Shown here piece after piece: positions 34,965 through 47,002 of a stretch of DNA of 64,000 nt. The DNA lies in the NCBI RefSeq assembly GCF_013002715.1, contig NZ_JABENB010000001.1, forward strand, positions 2,356,001 to 2,420,000, in the 5' to 3' direction. Made by a program: the position numbers and the translations under genes. The stretch is from Flexivirga aerilata. GTDB taxonomy: Bacteria; Actinomycetota; Actinomycetes; Actinomycetales; Dermatophilaceae. A model generated the notes under the pieces. It was not told where the DNA came from and did not search any database. It was given only the letters and a program-made list of their open reading frames with translations. Numbering within the stretch: position 1 is the stretch's first letter; every line of letters starts with the position of its first letter.

Positions 34965-35456
34965 ATGCGCCGTTCCGCCCGACCCGCCCGTTCTGTCCAC
35001 TCCGGCGCCCCCGTCGCCGGTGCCGTGCTCGACCTGATCGACCGCACCCGCACCGGCCTGTTGCAGGCCTGCCATGCCACCAGTGCGGACGAGCGCTACC
35101 GGCTCGCGCACCTGGCCGCGCTGCGGGCGGCCGCCGCCGTGCTGGCCGCCGACGCGCGGCGCACCGCCGGATCCCGCCCGCGCAACGTCTGGTCGGTGCT
35201 GCCGGCGGTCGCTCCGGAACTGTCGGAGTGGGCGCAGTTCTTCGAAGGCACCGCGGCGCGGCGGCAGCTGCTCGAGCGCGGGGCCGCCGAGGTCAGCACG
35301 AGGGAGGCCGACGACCTGGTGCGGCAGGTGGAGGCATTCCTGGAGCTGGTCCTCACCCACCTCGGTTTGCCGATGATGGAGTCGTTCACCGCGTGCGTGG
35401 CGCCGGTGCCAACTCTTTCGGTAGTTGGGCACCCACACATCTCCGAAGCTGTTTAG
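34965..35456 (+). CDS. SAV_6107-type HEPN-domain protein, probably SOS-regulated
   Basis: 163 residues, largely helical. It resembles the SAV_6107 HEPN family: LDLIDRTRTGLLQACHATSADERYRLAHLAALRAAAAVLAADAR, then WSVLPAVAPELSEWAQFFEGTAARRQLLERG. No clear RxxxxH catalytic HEPN motif stands out, so RNase activity should not be assumed. ATG 34965 follows GAGGAG by 8 nt. A good SOS box lies upstream at 34911-34926. In Streptomyces, related genes lie near dinB; no polymerase gene is in this window. Confidence 0.8.
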   Translation: MRRSARPARSVHSGAPVAGAVLDLIDRTRTGLLQACHATSADERYRLAHLAALRAAAAVLAADARRTAGSRPRNVWSVLPAVAPELSEWAQFFEGTAARRQLLERGAAEVSTREADDLVRQVEAFLELVLTHLGLPMMESFTACVAPVPTLSVVGHPHISEAV

Positions 35457-35587
35457 GCTTTGCCCCAAGCGGGCAGGTGACTACCGCTTGGTAGCAGGGC
35501 GAACTATCCTTGAAGGAACGAACTGCCGGATCGATCCGACAGACCGATCGCCGCGTGGCGGCGACCGCGCGACATTGGGAGGTCAAC

Positions 35588-36001
35588 GTGCCGCTCTCGG
35601 AGCACGAGCAGCGCCTACTCGATCAAATGGAGCAGGCGCTCAAGGTGGAGGACCCCAAGTTCGCCTCGCACATGGTGGCGCATCCGGGACGCAGCAAGCT
35701 GCGACGCCGCATCGCAATCGGTGTGGTGGGCGTGCTCGCCGGGCTCGCCCTGGTGCTCGTCGGCGTCACGATCACCCAGATCTGGCTCGGCGTGGTCGGC
35801 TTCGCGGTGATGGTCGCCGCCGGCGCCTACGCCTTCGCCCCGGGCAAGGGCCGCGAGTTCGGCACCGTGCAGGACGACGGGTCGATCGTCGCCGCCTCCG
35901 GCTCCGGCCGCCGTCATCGCGGCACCACCGCCGCCCAGAGCGGCAGCTTCATGGAGCGTCTCGAGCAGCGCTGGGACAAGCGCCGCGAGCAGGGTTGGTG
36001 A
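35588..36001 (+). CDS. DUF3040 membrane protein
   Basis: 137 residues. The start PLSEHEQRLLDQMEQALKVEDPKFASHM is the DUF3040 signature. Two membrane segments follow (about 42-63 and 66-86), then a polar C-terminal tail. It corresponds in place to Mtb Rv2169c, upstream of the division cluster in many actinobacteria, though no mraZ follows here. GTG 35588 follows GGGAGG by 7 nt. A -10 candidate TATCCT lies at 35505-35510, giving a 5' leader of about 75 nt that includes the palindrome CGGATCGATCCG (35527-35538). Function unknown. Confidence 0.9.
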   Translation: MPLSEHEQRLLDQMEQALKVEDPKFASHMVAHPGRSKLRRRIAIGVVGVLAGLALVLVGVTITQIWLGVVGFAVMVAAGAYAFAPGKGREFGTVQDDGSIVAASGSGRRHRGTTAAQSGSFMERLEQRWDKRREQGW

Positions 36002-36010
36002 CCGGCCCGC

Positions 36011-36493
36011 TCACTTCGTGAGCAGCAGCCCCGCCACCCAGATCCACGAGACCAGCACGGCCGCGGCGAGTTCGATGCCGATGCTGGTCAGCACGGCCCG
36101 CACCGCCGCCTTCGTGGCCGCCCACGCCCGGCCGGCGTTGCGCAGGCGCACCTGCTCGGCCAGGTAGACGCCGACCACGAAGCCGATGAAGAGCCCGACA
36201 TACGGGATCACGAAGAAGCCGACCACGGCACCGACCAGGCCCGCGAGCTTGGCCAGCCCCGGCACGCCGGCCTGCTTCAGCCGCCGGTTCGGCACCGTGT
36301 ACTGCACCACCCAGCCGACCGCCGCCACCGCCACGCACACCCCGAAGACCGTCCACGACGTCGCGCTGCCCACGTGCCACGCCCAGAGCAGCACGCCGGC
36401 CAGGCAGAGGAGCAGTCCGGGCAGCACCGGCACGATCAGGCCGAGGATGCCGACGACGATCATGGCGCCGGAGAGGACGGTGACGGGGTCCAT
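36011..36493 (-). CDS. DUF456-family membrane protein
   Basis: 160 residues with about five hydrophobic segments (for example VLSGAMIVVGILGLIVPVLPGLLLCLAGVLLWAW and VGFFVIPYVGLFIGFVVGVYLAEQ), the Gly-rich glycine-zipper-like pattern of DUF456. Function is unknown. ATG 36493 is chosen because TACGCT ends 7 nt upstream (36506-36501); a longer frame to 36727 is rejected. It ends 9 bp from the stop of convergent DUF3040. Confidence 0.85.
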   Translation of the reverse strand: MDPVTVLSGAMIVVGILGLIVPVLPGLLLCLAGVLLWAWHVGSATSWTVFGVCVAVAAVGWVVQYTVPNRRLKQAGVPGLAKLAGLVGAVVGFFVIPYVGLFIGFVVGVYLAEQVRLRNAGRAWAATKAAVRAVLTSIGIELAAAVLVSWIWVAGLLLTK

Positions 36494-36566
36494 GGCCGTC
36501 AGCGTATGACGAAGGCGGCGCACCCCGGTGGGGCGCGCCGCCTTCGGCGTGGTCTTGCAGAGAGGG

Positions 36567-36782
36567 TCAGGCGTCGACGACCGTCGGCTCCGCCTGGAGT
36601 CGGTCGGTCTCGTCGATGACCTCTTCGGCGATCTCCCGCAACTTGTCGATGTGCTCACGGCCGTGGTGGGCGCAGAAGAGCAGGTCCTGGTCGGAGCTGA
36701 GTCGCGCACGGATGAAGGCCTGCGCACCGCAGCGGTCGCAGCGATCGGATGTGGTCAATGTCGGGGCAAGGGCTGTGGTCAC
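36567..36782 (-). CDS. Small zinc-binding DUF7455-type protein
   Basis: 71 residues with CDRCGAQAFIRARL and LFCAHHGREH, a CxxC...CxxH zinc site, followed by a short acidic helix. GTG 36782 is chosen over ATG 36791: it gives the common family start MTTALAP, and GAGAGGA then lies 8 nt upstream, whereas the same Shine-Dalgarno would touch ATG 36791. It is divergent from parE across 271 bp, a common arrangement in actinobacteria. Function unknown. Confidence 0.82.
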   Translation of the reverse strand: MTTALAPTLTTSDRCDRCGAQAFIRARLSSDQDLLFCAHHGREHIDKLREIAEEVIDETDRLQAEPTVVDA

Positions 36783-37053
36783 GGTAATCATCCTCTCGTT
36801 GCGGTTTCGGGCTCGCACCCGATCCCGTCGTCGAAGTGGTCAACAGTCAATCATGCGAAGGGATTCCCGACGTGCACATTCTTGCTGTGTGGCCTGCTTC
36901 ACAGGTTCTCACCCCGTCCGACGAGCAGGTACGGCGGGGCGTTCCCGGGCGGTGCGGCGCGAGCCTGCGCGCAGTTGTCCGGCCCGGCGGTTACCCTTCG
37001 ATCGAGCCAAGCGTGAGGCGGGCCGCTCACCCGCGCGATGAGGAGTTCCCCCT
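36783..37053. other. 271-bp divergent promoter region upstream of parE
   Basis: No coding sequence is supported. It should carry promoters for the DUF7455 gene and parE. A TACCCT hexamer at 36992-36997 may be a parE -10. GAGGAG (37040-37045) is the parE ribosome site. Nothing else stands out. Confidence 0.5.
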
Positions 37054-39177
37054 GTGACCGCCAGTCCGTCCACGACGTCCGAGAGCGAATACACCGCCCG
37101 GCATCTGCAGGTGCTCGAAGGACTCGAGGCCGTCCGCAAGCGCCCGGGCATGTACATCGGGTCCACCGACTCCCGGGGGCTGATGCACTGCGTCTGGGAG
37201 ATCATCGACAACGCCGTCGACGAGGCGCTCGCCGACCGCGGCGACCATGTCCTCGTGACCCTGCACGCCGACGGGTCGGTGTCGATCGCGGACCGCGGCG
37301 CGGGCATCCCCGTCGACATCGAGCCGCGCACGGGCCTGACCGGGGTCGAGGTGGTCTTCACCAAGCTGCACGCCGGCGGCAAGTTCGGCGGCGGGTCCTA
37401 TGCCGCCTCCGGTGGTCTGCACGGCGTCGGCGCGTCGGTGGTCAACGCCGTCTCCAGCCGCCTCGACGTCGAGGTCGACCGGGGCGGCAAGACCTACGCG
37501 ATGAGCTTCCGGCGCGGCGAGCCCGGCATCTTCGACGACGGCAAGGCCGGGCCCTCGCCCGACTCGCCGTTCCAGCCGTTCACCGCGGGCAGTGAGCTGC
37601 GCGTGGTCGGCAAGGCCAAGCGCGGCGTCACCGGCACCCGCATCCGGTTCTGGACCGACCCGCAGATCTTCCTGCGCGACGCCCGGCTCGACTACGACAG
37701 CCTGATCGCCCGGGCGCGTCAGACGTCGTTCCTGATCCCCGGCCTGACGATCGTCGTGCGCGACGAGCGCGGTCTGCCGGACACACCGGGCGCGGACGGC
37801 CCGGTCGAAGAGGTCTTCCGGCACGACGGCGGCATCTCGGAGTTCACCGAGTTCCTGGCCCCGGACCCGGGCCTGACCGACGTATGGCGGCTGCAGGGCG
37901 AAGCCACCTTCACCGAGACCGTCCCGGTGCTGGACGCCCAGGGCCACATGACGCCGACCGAGGTCGAGCGCCTCTGCGGCGTCGACGTCGCGGTGCGCTG
38001 GGGCACCGGCTACGACACCAAGCTCAAGTCGTTCGTCAACGTCATCGACACGCCCAAGGGCGGCACGCACGTCGCGGGCTTCGAGCAGTCGCTGCTGAAG
38101 GTCTTCCGCAAGCAGCTCGAGGTCAACTCGCGCCGCCTCAAGGTGGGCAATGACAAGGTCGAGAAGGACGACATCCTCGCCGGCCTGACCGCGGTGGTCA
38201 CCGTGCGGCTTGCCGAGCCGCAGTTCGAGGGCCAGACCAAGGAGGTGCTCGGCACCTCGGCGGTCCGGCAGATCGTCAGCAAGGTGATCGAGCGGGAGCT
38301 GACCGCGCGGCTGACCTCGACCAAGCGCGACGACAAGGCGCAGTCGGCGCTGGTGCAGGAGAAGGTCGTCGCCGAGATGAAGTCGCGCATCAGCGCGCGG
38401 CTGCACAAGGAGACCCAGCGCCGCAAGACCGCCCTGGAGTCGTCGTCGCTGCCCGGCAAGCTCAAGGACTGCCGCTCCACCGACACCGGCCGCTCGGAGC
38501 TGTTCATCGTCGAGGGCGACAGCGCGCTCGGCACCGGCATGGCGGCCCGCAACTCCGAATACCAGGCCCTGCTGCCGATCCGCGGCAAGATCCTCAACGT
38601 GCAGAAGGCCTCGGTCGGCGACATGCTGAAGAACGCCGAGTGCGCCGCGATCATCCAGGTCGTGGGCGCCGGGTCCGGTCGTTCCTTCGACGTCGACGCT
38701 GCCCGCTACGGCAAGGTCATCCTGATGACCGACGCCGACGTCGACGGCGCGCACATCCGCACGCTGCTGCTCACCCTGTTCTTCCGCTACATGCGTCCGC
38801 TGGTCGAGGCGGGCCGGGTCTACGCCGCCGTGCCGCCGCTGCACCGCATCGAGACCAGCGCGCAGGGCAAGGCCAAGGGCGAGGTGGTCTACACCTACTC
38901 CGAGCAGGAGATGCGCCAGGTCATCGCGCAGTTCGAGCGCAAGGGCAAACACATCAAGCAGCCGCAGCGCTACAAGGGCCTCGGCGAGATGGACGCCGGA
39001 CAGCTTGCCGAGACCACGATGGACCCGGCGCGGCGGATGCTGCGACGGGTGACCCTCAAGGACGCCGAGAACGCCGAGCGCGTCTTCGACCTGCTGATGG
39101 GCAGCGAGGTCGCCCCGCGCAAGGACTTCATCGTCGACTCCGCCCAGGCGCTCGACCGCGAACGCATCGACGCCTGA
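37054..39177 (+). CDS. parE: DNA topoisomerase IV subunit B
   Basis: 707 residues, type IIA topoisomerase ATPase/Toprim subunit. ATPase motifs are EIIDNAVDEALA and GGLHGVGASVVNA; the Toprim region has VEGDSALGTGMAARNSEYQALLPIRGKILNVQK and LMTDADVDGAHIRTLLLTLFFRYM. Labelled ParE rather than GyrB because its ParC partner is in the same window and no gyrA or recF is nearby. The length and motif spacing are those of the actinobacterial ParE class. GTG 37054 follows GAGGAG. It decatenates chromosomes with ParC (50795-53233). Confidence 0.93.
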   Translation: MTASPSTTSESEYTARHLQVLEGLEAVRKRPGMYIGSTDSRGLMHCVWEIIDNAVDEALADRGDHVLVTLHADGSVSIADRGAGIPVDIEPRTGLTGVEVVFTKLHAGGKFGGGSYAASGGLHGVGASVVNAVSSRLDVEVDRGGKTYAMSFRRGEPGIFDDGKAGPSPDSPFQPFTAGSELRVVGKAKRGVTGTRIRFWTDPQIFLRDARLDYDSLIARARQTSFLIPGLTIVVRDERGLPDTPGADGPVEEVFRHDGGISEFTEFLAPDPGLTDVWRLQGEATFTETVPVLDAQGHMTPTEVERLCGVDVAVRWGTGYDTKLKSFVNVIDTPKGGTHVAGFEQSLLKVFRKQLEVNSRRLKVGNDKVEKDDILAGLTAVVTVRLAEPQFEGQTKEVLGTSAVRQIVSKVIERELTARLTSTKRDDKAQSALVQEKVVAEMKSRISARLHKETQRRKTALESSSLPGKLKDCRSTDTGRSELFIVEGDSALGTGMAARNSEYQALLPIRGKILNVQKASVGDMLKNAECAAIIQVVGAGSGRSFDVDAARYGKVILMTDADVDGAHIRTLLLTLFFRYMRPLVEAGRVYAAVPPLHRIETSAQGKAKGEVVYTYSEQEMRQVIAQFERKGKHIKQPQRYKGLGEMDAGQLAETTMDPARRMLRRVTLKDAENAERVFDLLMGSEVAPRKDFIVDSAQALDRERIDA

Positions 39178-39208
39178 TCCACCCGCACCCACGAAGGGAC
39201 AACGGCAC

Positions 39209-40489
39209 ATGGTCGAGCAGCAGGAGACGATCTTCACCTGGGGTGCTCCGCCGTTGAAGTTCGGCGTGGGCGCCTGCGACGAGATCGGCTTCGACCTCGC
39301 GCAGTACGGCGTCTCCCGGGTGCTGATCATCACCGACGCGGGCATCGCGGCCGGTGGGGTGCCCCACCGCATCGCCGACTCGCTGCGCCGCTACGGCATC
39401 GCGTCGGAGATCTTCGACGGGGTGCACGTCGAGCCGACCGACGACTCGATGAACAAGGCGATCGAGTATGCCGCCGCGCAGGGCCCGTGGGACGGCTTCG
39501 TCGCGGTCGGCGGCGGCTCCGCGATCGACACCGCCAAGGCCGTCAACCTGCTCACCACCTTCCCCGGTGAGCTCACCGACTACCTCAACGCGCCGGTCGG
39601 TCGCGCCCAGGTGCCGCCGGGGGCGCTGAAGCCGCTCATCGCGGTGCCGACGACCGCGGGCACCGGCTCGGAGAGCACCGCGATGTGCGTGCTCGACGTG
39701 CTGTCGATGAAGGTCAAGACCGGCATCAGCCACTGGCGGCTGCGGCCGACCATGGCGGTCGTCGACCCGGCGCTGACGATGACCCTGCCGCCGGAGGTGA
39801 CCGCGGCCGCGGGGATGGACATCGTCTGCCACGCAGCCGAGTCCTACACGGCGAAGGTCTTTTCGGCATACGAGAAGAAGAAGCCGGAGGAGCGGGTCAC
39901 CTACTGCGGTGCCAACCCGGTGTCGGACGTCTGGTGCGAGCAGGCGCTGACCCTGCTCGCGGGAGCGTTCCGCCGGGCGGTCTCGGACGGCGCCGACGAC
40001 CTGCAGGCCCGGACCGACATGATGCAGGCGGCGACCTTCGCCGGCATGGGCTTCGGCAACGCCGGAGTGCACATCCCGCACGCCAACGCCTACCCGATCG
40101 CGGGGCGGGTCAAGGAATTCCGGCCGTCCGGCTACCCGGGCGACGAACCGATCGTGCCCCACGGCATGGCGGTGTCGCTGACCGCGCCCGAGGCGTTCCG
40201 CTTCTCCTTCGACGCGGCGCCCGAACGCCACCTGCGGGTCGCCGAGTTGCTGGGGCCGGACGAGCCGAAGCAGAGCGACCCGCGCGAGCAGTTGCCGGCC
40301 GTGCTGACCAGCCTGATGCGCGACATCGGCATCCCGAACGGCATTGGCGCGGTGGGCTTCTCGGAGGCCGACGTGCCCGACCTGGTGCCCGGCACGATGA
40401 AGCAGCAGCGGCTGCTCAGCACCTGCGCGAAGACCCCGACCGAGGACGACATCGCCGGCATCCTGACCCGGTCGATCAGCAACTGGTGA
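39209..40489 (+). CDS. Iron-containing alcohol dehydrogenase, hydroxyacid-oxoacid transhydrogenase-like
   Basis: 426 residues. It has the NAD(P)-binding GGGSAIDTAKAVN, the metal-site region AAGMDIVCHAAES, GNAGVHIPHANAYPIAG and PIVPHGMAV, the group III Fe-ADH layout. The stretch YCGANPVSDVWCEQAL...ARTDMMQAATFAGMGFGNAGVH resembles animal HOT (ADHFE1), which couples 4-hydroxybutyrate oxidation to 2-oxoglutarate reduction. The substrate is inferred only. It starts 31 nt after parE; ACGAAGGGACAACGGCAC precedes the ATG. Confidence 0.85.
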   Translation: MVEQQETIFTWGAPPLKFGVGACDEIGFDLAQYGVSRVLIITDAGIAAGGVPHRIADSLRRYGIASEIFDGVHVEPTDDSMNKAIEYAAAQGPWDGFVAVGGGSAIDTAKAVNLLTTFPGELTDYLNAPVGRAQVPPGALKPLIAVPTTAGTGSESTAMCVLDVLSMKVKTGISHWRLRPTMAVVDPALTMTLPPEVTAAAGMDIVCHAAESYTAKVFSAYEKKKPEERVTYCGANPVSDVWCEQALTLLAGAFRRAVSDGADDLQARTDMMQAATFAGMGFGNAGVHIPHANAYPIAGRVKEFRPSGYPGDEPIVPHGMAVSLTAPEAFRFSFDAAPERHLRVAELLGPDEPKQSDPREQLPAVLTSLMRDIGIPNGIGAVGFSEADVPDLVPGTMKQQRLLSTCAKTPTEDDIAGILTRSISNW

Positions 40490-40535
40490 CCTGGCCCCGT
40501 GACCTGGGGCGCGTATACGCGTACGCTCAGCGGGT

Positions 40536-40934
40536 GTGGCGACCTGGGACGACGTGCGGCGGATCGCGGCCGAGCTGCCCGAGGTGGAGTCCAGACCCGC
40601 GTGGGGCAACACCATGTGGCGGGTGAAGGGCAAGGGCTTCGTCTGGCAGCGGCCGCTGGGTGCCAAGGACCGTGCCGACCTCGGCGACGATGCCCCGGAC
40701 GGTGAGATCCTCGGAGTGCGCGTCGCGGACGAGGGCGTGAAAACGGCTCTCATCGCTGATGATCCGGCAATCTACTTCACGATCCCGCACTTCGACGGCT
40801 ACAACGCGGTGCTGGTGAGACTCGACGAGATCGCGATCGACGAACTCACCGAGCTGATCACCGACGCCTGGCTGCTACGGGCGCCCCGGCGACTCGCCGC
40901 GGCATACCTCGCCGAGCACGGGCTGCGTGCGTGA
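40536..40934 (+). CDS. MmcQ/YjbR-family protein
   Basis: 132 residues with the MmcQ/YjbR double-wing fold: TWDDVRRIAAELPEVESRPAWGNTMWRVKGKGFVW and ITDAWLLRAPRRLAAAYLAEHG. Members bind DNA or have unknown roles. GTG 40536 has TACGCT (40522-40527) ending 8 nt upstream, just after the palindrome GCGTATACGC (40511-40520), which could be an operator. The stop is 6 bp from that of the convergent guaD gene. Confidence 0.87.
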   Translation: MATWDDVRRIAAELPEVESRPAWGNTMWRVKGKGFVWQRPLGAKDRADLGDDAPDGEILGVRVADEGVKTALIADDPAIYFTIPHFDGYNAVLVRLDEIAIDELTELITDAWLLRAPRRLAAAYLAEHGLRA

Positions 40935-40940
40935 CGCCGC

Positions 40941-42230
40941 TCAGCCGGCCCGCTGCAGGTCGATCGGGTCGCCGTCGATCCACACCTGGTGCACGTCGGC
41001 GGTGCTGCCGAGGGCGAACACCTTGGCCAGCGCGTCGTCGGCGTCGGCGGCGTTGCGCAGCGCGATGTCGAGCGAGGTGCCGTCGGCCGGTCGCACCCAG
41101 ACCGCGTCGAAGCGCTTGCCGACGGTGAAGTCGCCGACGTCCGGCAGCCCGAGCAGGTCCGCGCCGGCCGTGGTGGCCAGGTGCAGCAGGTGCGCCGACG
41201 TCAGGGGCACGCCGTCCGGCCCGAGCAGCTGCTGGGCGAAGTAGGCCTGCAGCCCCTCCTTGAACAACGCGAAGCCGGTGCCGGCGCCGACATCGGTGCC
41301 GAGGGCGACCCGCACGTCGTGAGCCAGGTGCCGTCGCAACGGGAAAAGACCGCTGCCGAGCGCCGCGTTGCTCGTCGGGCAGTGCGCGACACCCGCACCG
41401 GCGCCCCCGAGACCGGCGAGTTCGGAGTCGCTGACGTGCACGTTGTGCGCGAAGACACTGCGCGGTCCGACCAGGCCGTGCCGCGCATAGCTGCCCAGAT
41501 AGTCGGACTCGAAAAGCCCTGTCACCTGGGCGATTTCGGCGACGTTCTCGTTGATGTGCGAGGTGAAGAGCACGGTGTCGAGGTCGGCGAGGATGCGCCC
41601 GCAGGCGGCGAGCATCTCGTCGGTGCAAGACAGCGAGAAGCGTGGCGTCACGGCGTAGCGCATGCGGCCCTTGCCGTGCCAGCGCCGCGCCAGTGCCCGC
41701 GAGTCACGGTCGGCCTGCTCCGGGGTGGTGAGCAGGTCGTCGCGCAGGATGCGGTCGCTGAGGACCAGGCCCGCGGTGATCCTCGGTCCGACGCGTTCGG
41801 CTTCGGTGAAGAGTGCGTCGACCGCCGCGGGGTAGTGCGAGCCGAAGACCAGAGCGCTGGTCGTGCCGGCCTGGGTCAGTGACCGCACGAAGTCGTGGGC
41901 GACACCCTCGGCATACGACGGATCCACCAGGCGCGCCTCCTCGGGCAGCGCGCAGTGTTCGAGCCAGTCGAGCAGCGGCATGCCGAGGCCGCCGATCACC
42001 CGCACCTGGGGGTAGTGCACATGGGTGTCGACGAGGCCGGGGATCAGCACCCCGGAGTCGAGGGTGACCACCTCGTCGTCGGGGTGCGCCGAGCGCACCT
42101 GGCCGAACGGCCCGAACCCGTCGATGCGTCCGTCCCGCACCACCACCCCACCGTCGGACTCCACCCGGAGTGCACCACCGGTGAACGGGCTCTTGGGGGT
42201 GTCGAGGATCTGCCCGCGGTAGATGGTCAT
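40941..42230 (-). CDS. guaD: Guanine deaminase
   Basis: 429 residues of the amidohydrolase superfamily. Metal site: PGLVDTHVHYPQ (HxH), SHINEN, FAHNVH and ALGTDVGAGTGFALF. It hydrolyses guanine to xanthine, which feeds xanthine dehydrogenase encoded directly upstream. ATG 42230 overlaps the xdhC stop as ATGA, so it ends the purine operon permease-xdhA-xdhB-xdhC-guaD. Confidence 0.92.
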   Translation of the reverse strand: MTIYRGQILDTPKSPFTGGALRVESDGGVVVRDGRIDGFGPFGQVRSAHPDDEVVTLDSGVLIPGLVDTHVHYPQVRVIGGLGMPLLDWLEHCALPEEARLVDPSYAEGVAHDFVRSLTQAGTTSALVFGSHYPAAVDALFTEAERVGPRITAGLVLSDRILRDDLLTTPEQADRDSRALARRWHGKGRMRYAVTPRFSLSCTDEMLAACGRILADLDTVLFTSHINENVAEIAQVTGLFESDYLGSYARHGLVGPRSVFAHNVHVSDSELAGLGGAGAGVAHCPTSNAALGSGLFPLRRHLAHDVRVALGTDVGAGTGFALFKEGLQAYFAQQLLGPDGVPLTSAHLLHLATTAGADLLGLPDVGDFTVGKRFDAVWVRPADGTSLDIALRNAADADDALAKVFALGSTADVHQVWIDGDPIDLQRAG

Positions 42231-43051
42231 CGGGTGCGTCCTTCGACGGGGGTGGTGAGCAGGTGTGTCAGCAGCTCGGAGACCACCGAAAAGGCAACGA
42301 CGGCAGGGGTTTTGCCGATGATCTGTGGGTCGCCGATCGGTGTGCGGATGCGGTCGATCTGAGCATCGGAGTGGCCCTCCGCGCGCAGCCACTGCTGGAA
42401 CCGGCGGTGCTTGGCGCTCGAGCCGATCATGCCGATCGTCGCCAGGTGCCCGCAGCGCAGCGCCGCGTCGCAGAGGGCGGCGTCCTCGGCGTGGTCGTGC
42501 GTCATGATCAGCACGTGGCAACCCCGCGGGAGCTCGCCGAGGGTGACTTCCGGCACGGGCGAGTGATGCCAGGTGAGGTCGGCGACGGGGGCGTCGCGCA
42601 GCTCGGCGCGAGCCTCCTGCAGGAGGCGCTCGCGCGAGTCGATCAGGTGCAGGCGCAGCGGGTGCCGGGCCAGCAGCCGGGTGAGCTCCACCCCGACGTG
42701 ACCCATGCCGAAGATCGCGACCGCCGGGGGAGCGGGCAGCACCTCCAGAAGCAAGTCGACGGTGCCGCCGCAGCACTGCGTGCCGTGGGTCGTCGTGGCG
42801 CGTTCGTTGAGCTCGGCGTGCATCGAGCTCACCGTGGCCGCCGGGCCGGGCTCGCCCAGCAGCTCGCGCGCGCGGTCGATGGCGGTCGCCTCGAGGTTGC
42901 CGCCGCCGACCGTGCCCCAGCTGGCGGTGCGCGAGACGACGAGCTTCGCGCCGGGTGCCTGCGGGGCGTGCCCGCGCACCTCGGTGACCGTGACGAGGAC
43001 GACGGGCTCACCGCGCCGGTGTGCGTCCTCGATCGCGTGTGTCCACAGCAT
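42227..43051 (-). CDS. xdhC: Xanthine dehydrogenase accessory protein XdhC
   Basis: 274 residues. The N-terminal XdhC/CoxI domain has VTVTEVRGHAPQAPGAKLVVS and THGTQCCGGTVDLLLEVL, and the C-terminal Rossmann domain has VAIFGMGHVGVELTRLLARHP with a later GMIGSSAKHRRF. XdhC binds molybdenum cofactor, helps its sulfuration and loads it onto XdhB. It starts 3 nt after xdhB and overlaps guaD by 4 nt. Confidence 0.92.
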   Translation of the reverse strand: MLWTHAIEDAHRRGEPVVLVTVTEVRGHAPQAPGAKLVVSRTASWGTVGGGNLEATAIDRARELLGEPGPAATVSSMHAELNERATTTHGTQCCGGTVDLLLEVLPAPPAVAIFGMGHVGVELTRLLARHPLRLHLIDSRERLLQEARAELRDAPVADLTWHHSPVPEVTLGELPRGCHVLIMTHDHAEDAALCDAALRCGHLATIGMIGSSAKHRRFQQWLRAEGHSDAQIDRIRTPIGDPQIIGKTPAVVAFSVVSELLTHLLTTPVEGRTR

Positions 43052-43054
43052 GAT

Positions 43055-45492
<2,438 letters not shown>

Positions 45493-45496
<4 letters not shown>

Positions 45497-46929
45497 GCGG
45501 GCTCCGCTTCCTGCTCGAACTGCGCGAAGAACTTCGGCAGGCTGGTGCCGAGCATCGCCCGCCGGTAGTCGCTGCTGGCCCGATGGTCCGCCATCGGGGT
45601 GCCTTCGGCGGTCAGGCTGCGCGCGGCTATCTCGATGGTCTCGCTCGTCCAGGGCGCGCCAACGAGGATCTCCTCGGTGCGGCGCGCCCGCAACGGCGTG
45701 GCGGCGACTCCGCCGAGGCCGATCGCCGCGCGGGAGACCACTCCGTCCTGGAGGTCGATCGCGAAGGCGACGGCGACGCTGGAGATGTCGTCGAAGCGGC
45801 GCTTGGCGATCTTGTGGAAGGCCGTGTGCGCGGCGAGCGGCAGCGGGACACGCAGCGCGGTGATGATCTCGTCGGCCGCGCGCACCGATTGCCGGTAGCC
45901 GGTGAAGTAGTCGGCCAAGGGCACAGTGCGCTGGCCCCCGGGGCCGGTGAGGACGACCTCCGACTCCAGTGCGAGCAGGACGGGCGGGCTGTCACCGATC
46001 GGCGATCCGGTGCCGAGGTTGCCACCGAGCGTGGCGCCGTTGCGGATGAGGCGGGAGGCGAACTGCGGAAAGAGCTTGGCCAGCAAGGGGATCCGGCCGT
46101 CGAGCTGCGCCTCGATCTCCGACAGGGTCAGCGCGGCACCGATCATGACCGCGTCGTCGTCGACGTGGAGCATGCGCAGCTCCGGCAGGCGGTCGATGGC
46201 GATGATGCGCGGCGCGCGCGCCCGCATCAGGTTGACGCCGACTCCCCAATCGGTGGCACCGGCGACCAGCTGCGCCTCCGGTGTGTCGGCGAGCAGCCGC
46301 ACCGCCTCGGCGAGCGACTCCGGCCGCACGAACTCGGCGCCTGCGGCCGTGACCCGGGTCGCGACGGCGGGCGGTGCCGGCTCTGCCAGGCGGGCGGCGA
46401 ACTCGTCGTCGGCAGCGGGGGAGTCGAGTGCGTAGGCCGCGTCGCGGATGGGCCGGTAGCCGGTGCACCGGCAGAGGTTGCCGCTGAGCGCGTGCAGGTC
46501 GAAGCCGTTGGGCCCGTGCTCGCCGTCGTCGCCGGTGGCGGGTGCCGGGTCGGCGTGCCGGTCCTCGCGGTAGTATTCCGCCGCCATACTGCAGACGAAA
46601 CCCGGTGTGCAATAACCGCATTGGGATCCGCCCCGGACCGCCATCTCCTGCTGGACCGGGTGCAGATCGTCTGGGGTGCCGAGACCTTCGGAGGTGACCA
46701 CGTCCTGTCCGTCGAGCGACAGGGCAGGGATGAGGCAGGCGTTGATCGCCGTCCACGTCGAGCGGTCGCCGCTGGGTCGTCGCACCAGGACCGAGCACGC
46801 GCCGCACTCACCTTCGGCGCAGCCCTCCTTGGCGCCGGTGAGGCCGCGTGATCGCAGCCAGTCGAGCGCGTTGGTGTGCGGGTCGGCGCTGTCCAGCGGT
46901 GCGGTGACGCCGTTGAGATTCACCGGCAT
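45493..46929 (-). CDS. xdhA: Xanthine dehydrogenase small subunit (2Fe-2S and FAD)
   Basis: 478 residues. The first 2Fe-2S site is GCAEGECGACSVLV (about 36-49), the second GYCTPGFVCSMAA and LSGNLCRCTGYRPIRDAA (about 98-165). The FAD domain starts near residue 205 (GAEFVRPESLAEAVRLL), with RNGATLGGNLGTGSPIGDSPPVLLAL. It carries electrons from the Mo site to NAD. It lies 73 nt downstream of the permease fusion gene, with no strong hairpin between them, so one transcript is likely. Confidence 0.93.
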
Positions 46930-47002
46930 TCGGGTCCACCTTCCACCTGTCGTGCGGTGTCGCCACCGCGTTCGTCAATCGTATGGCGCACTACGGGTTT
47001 CC

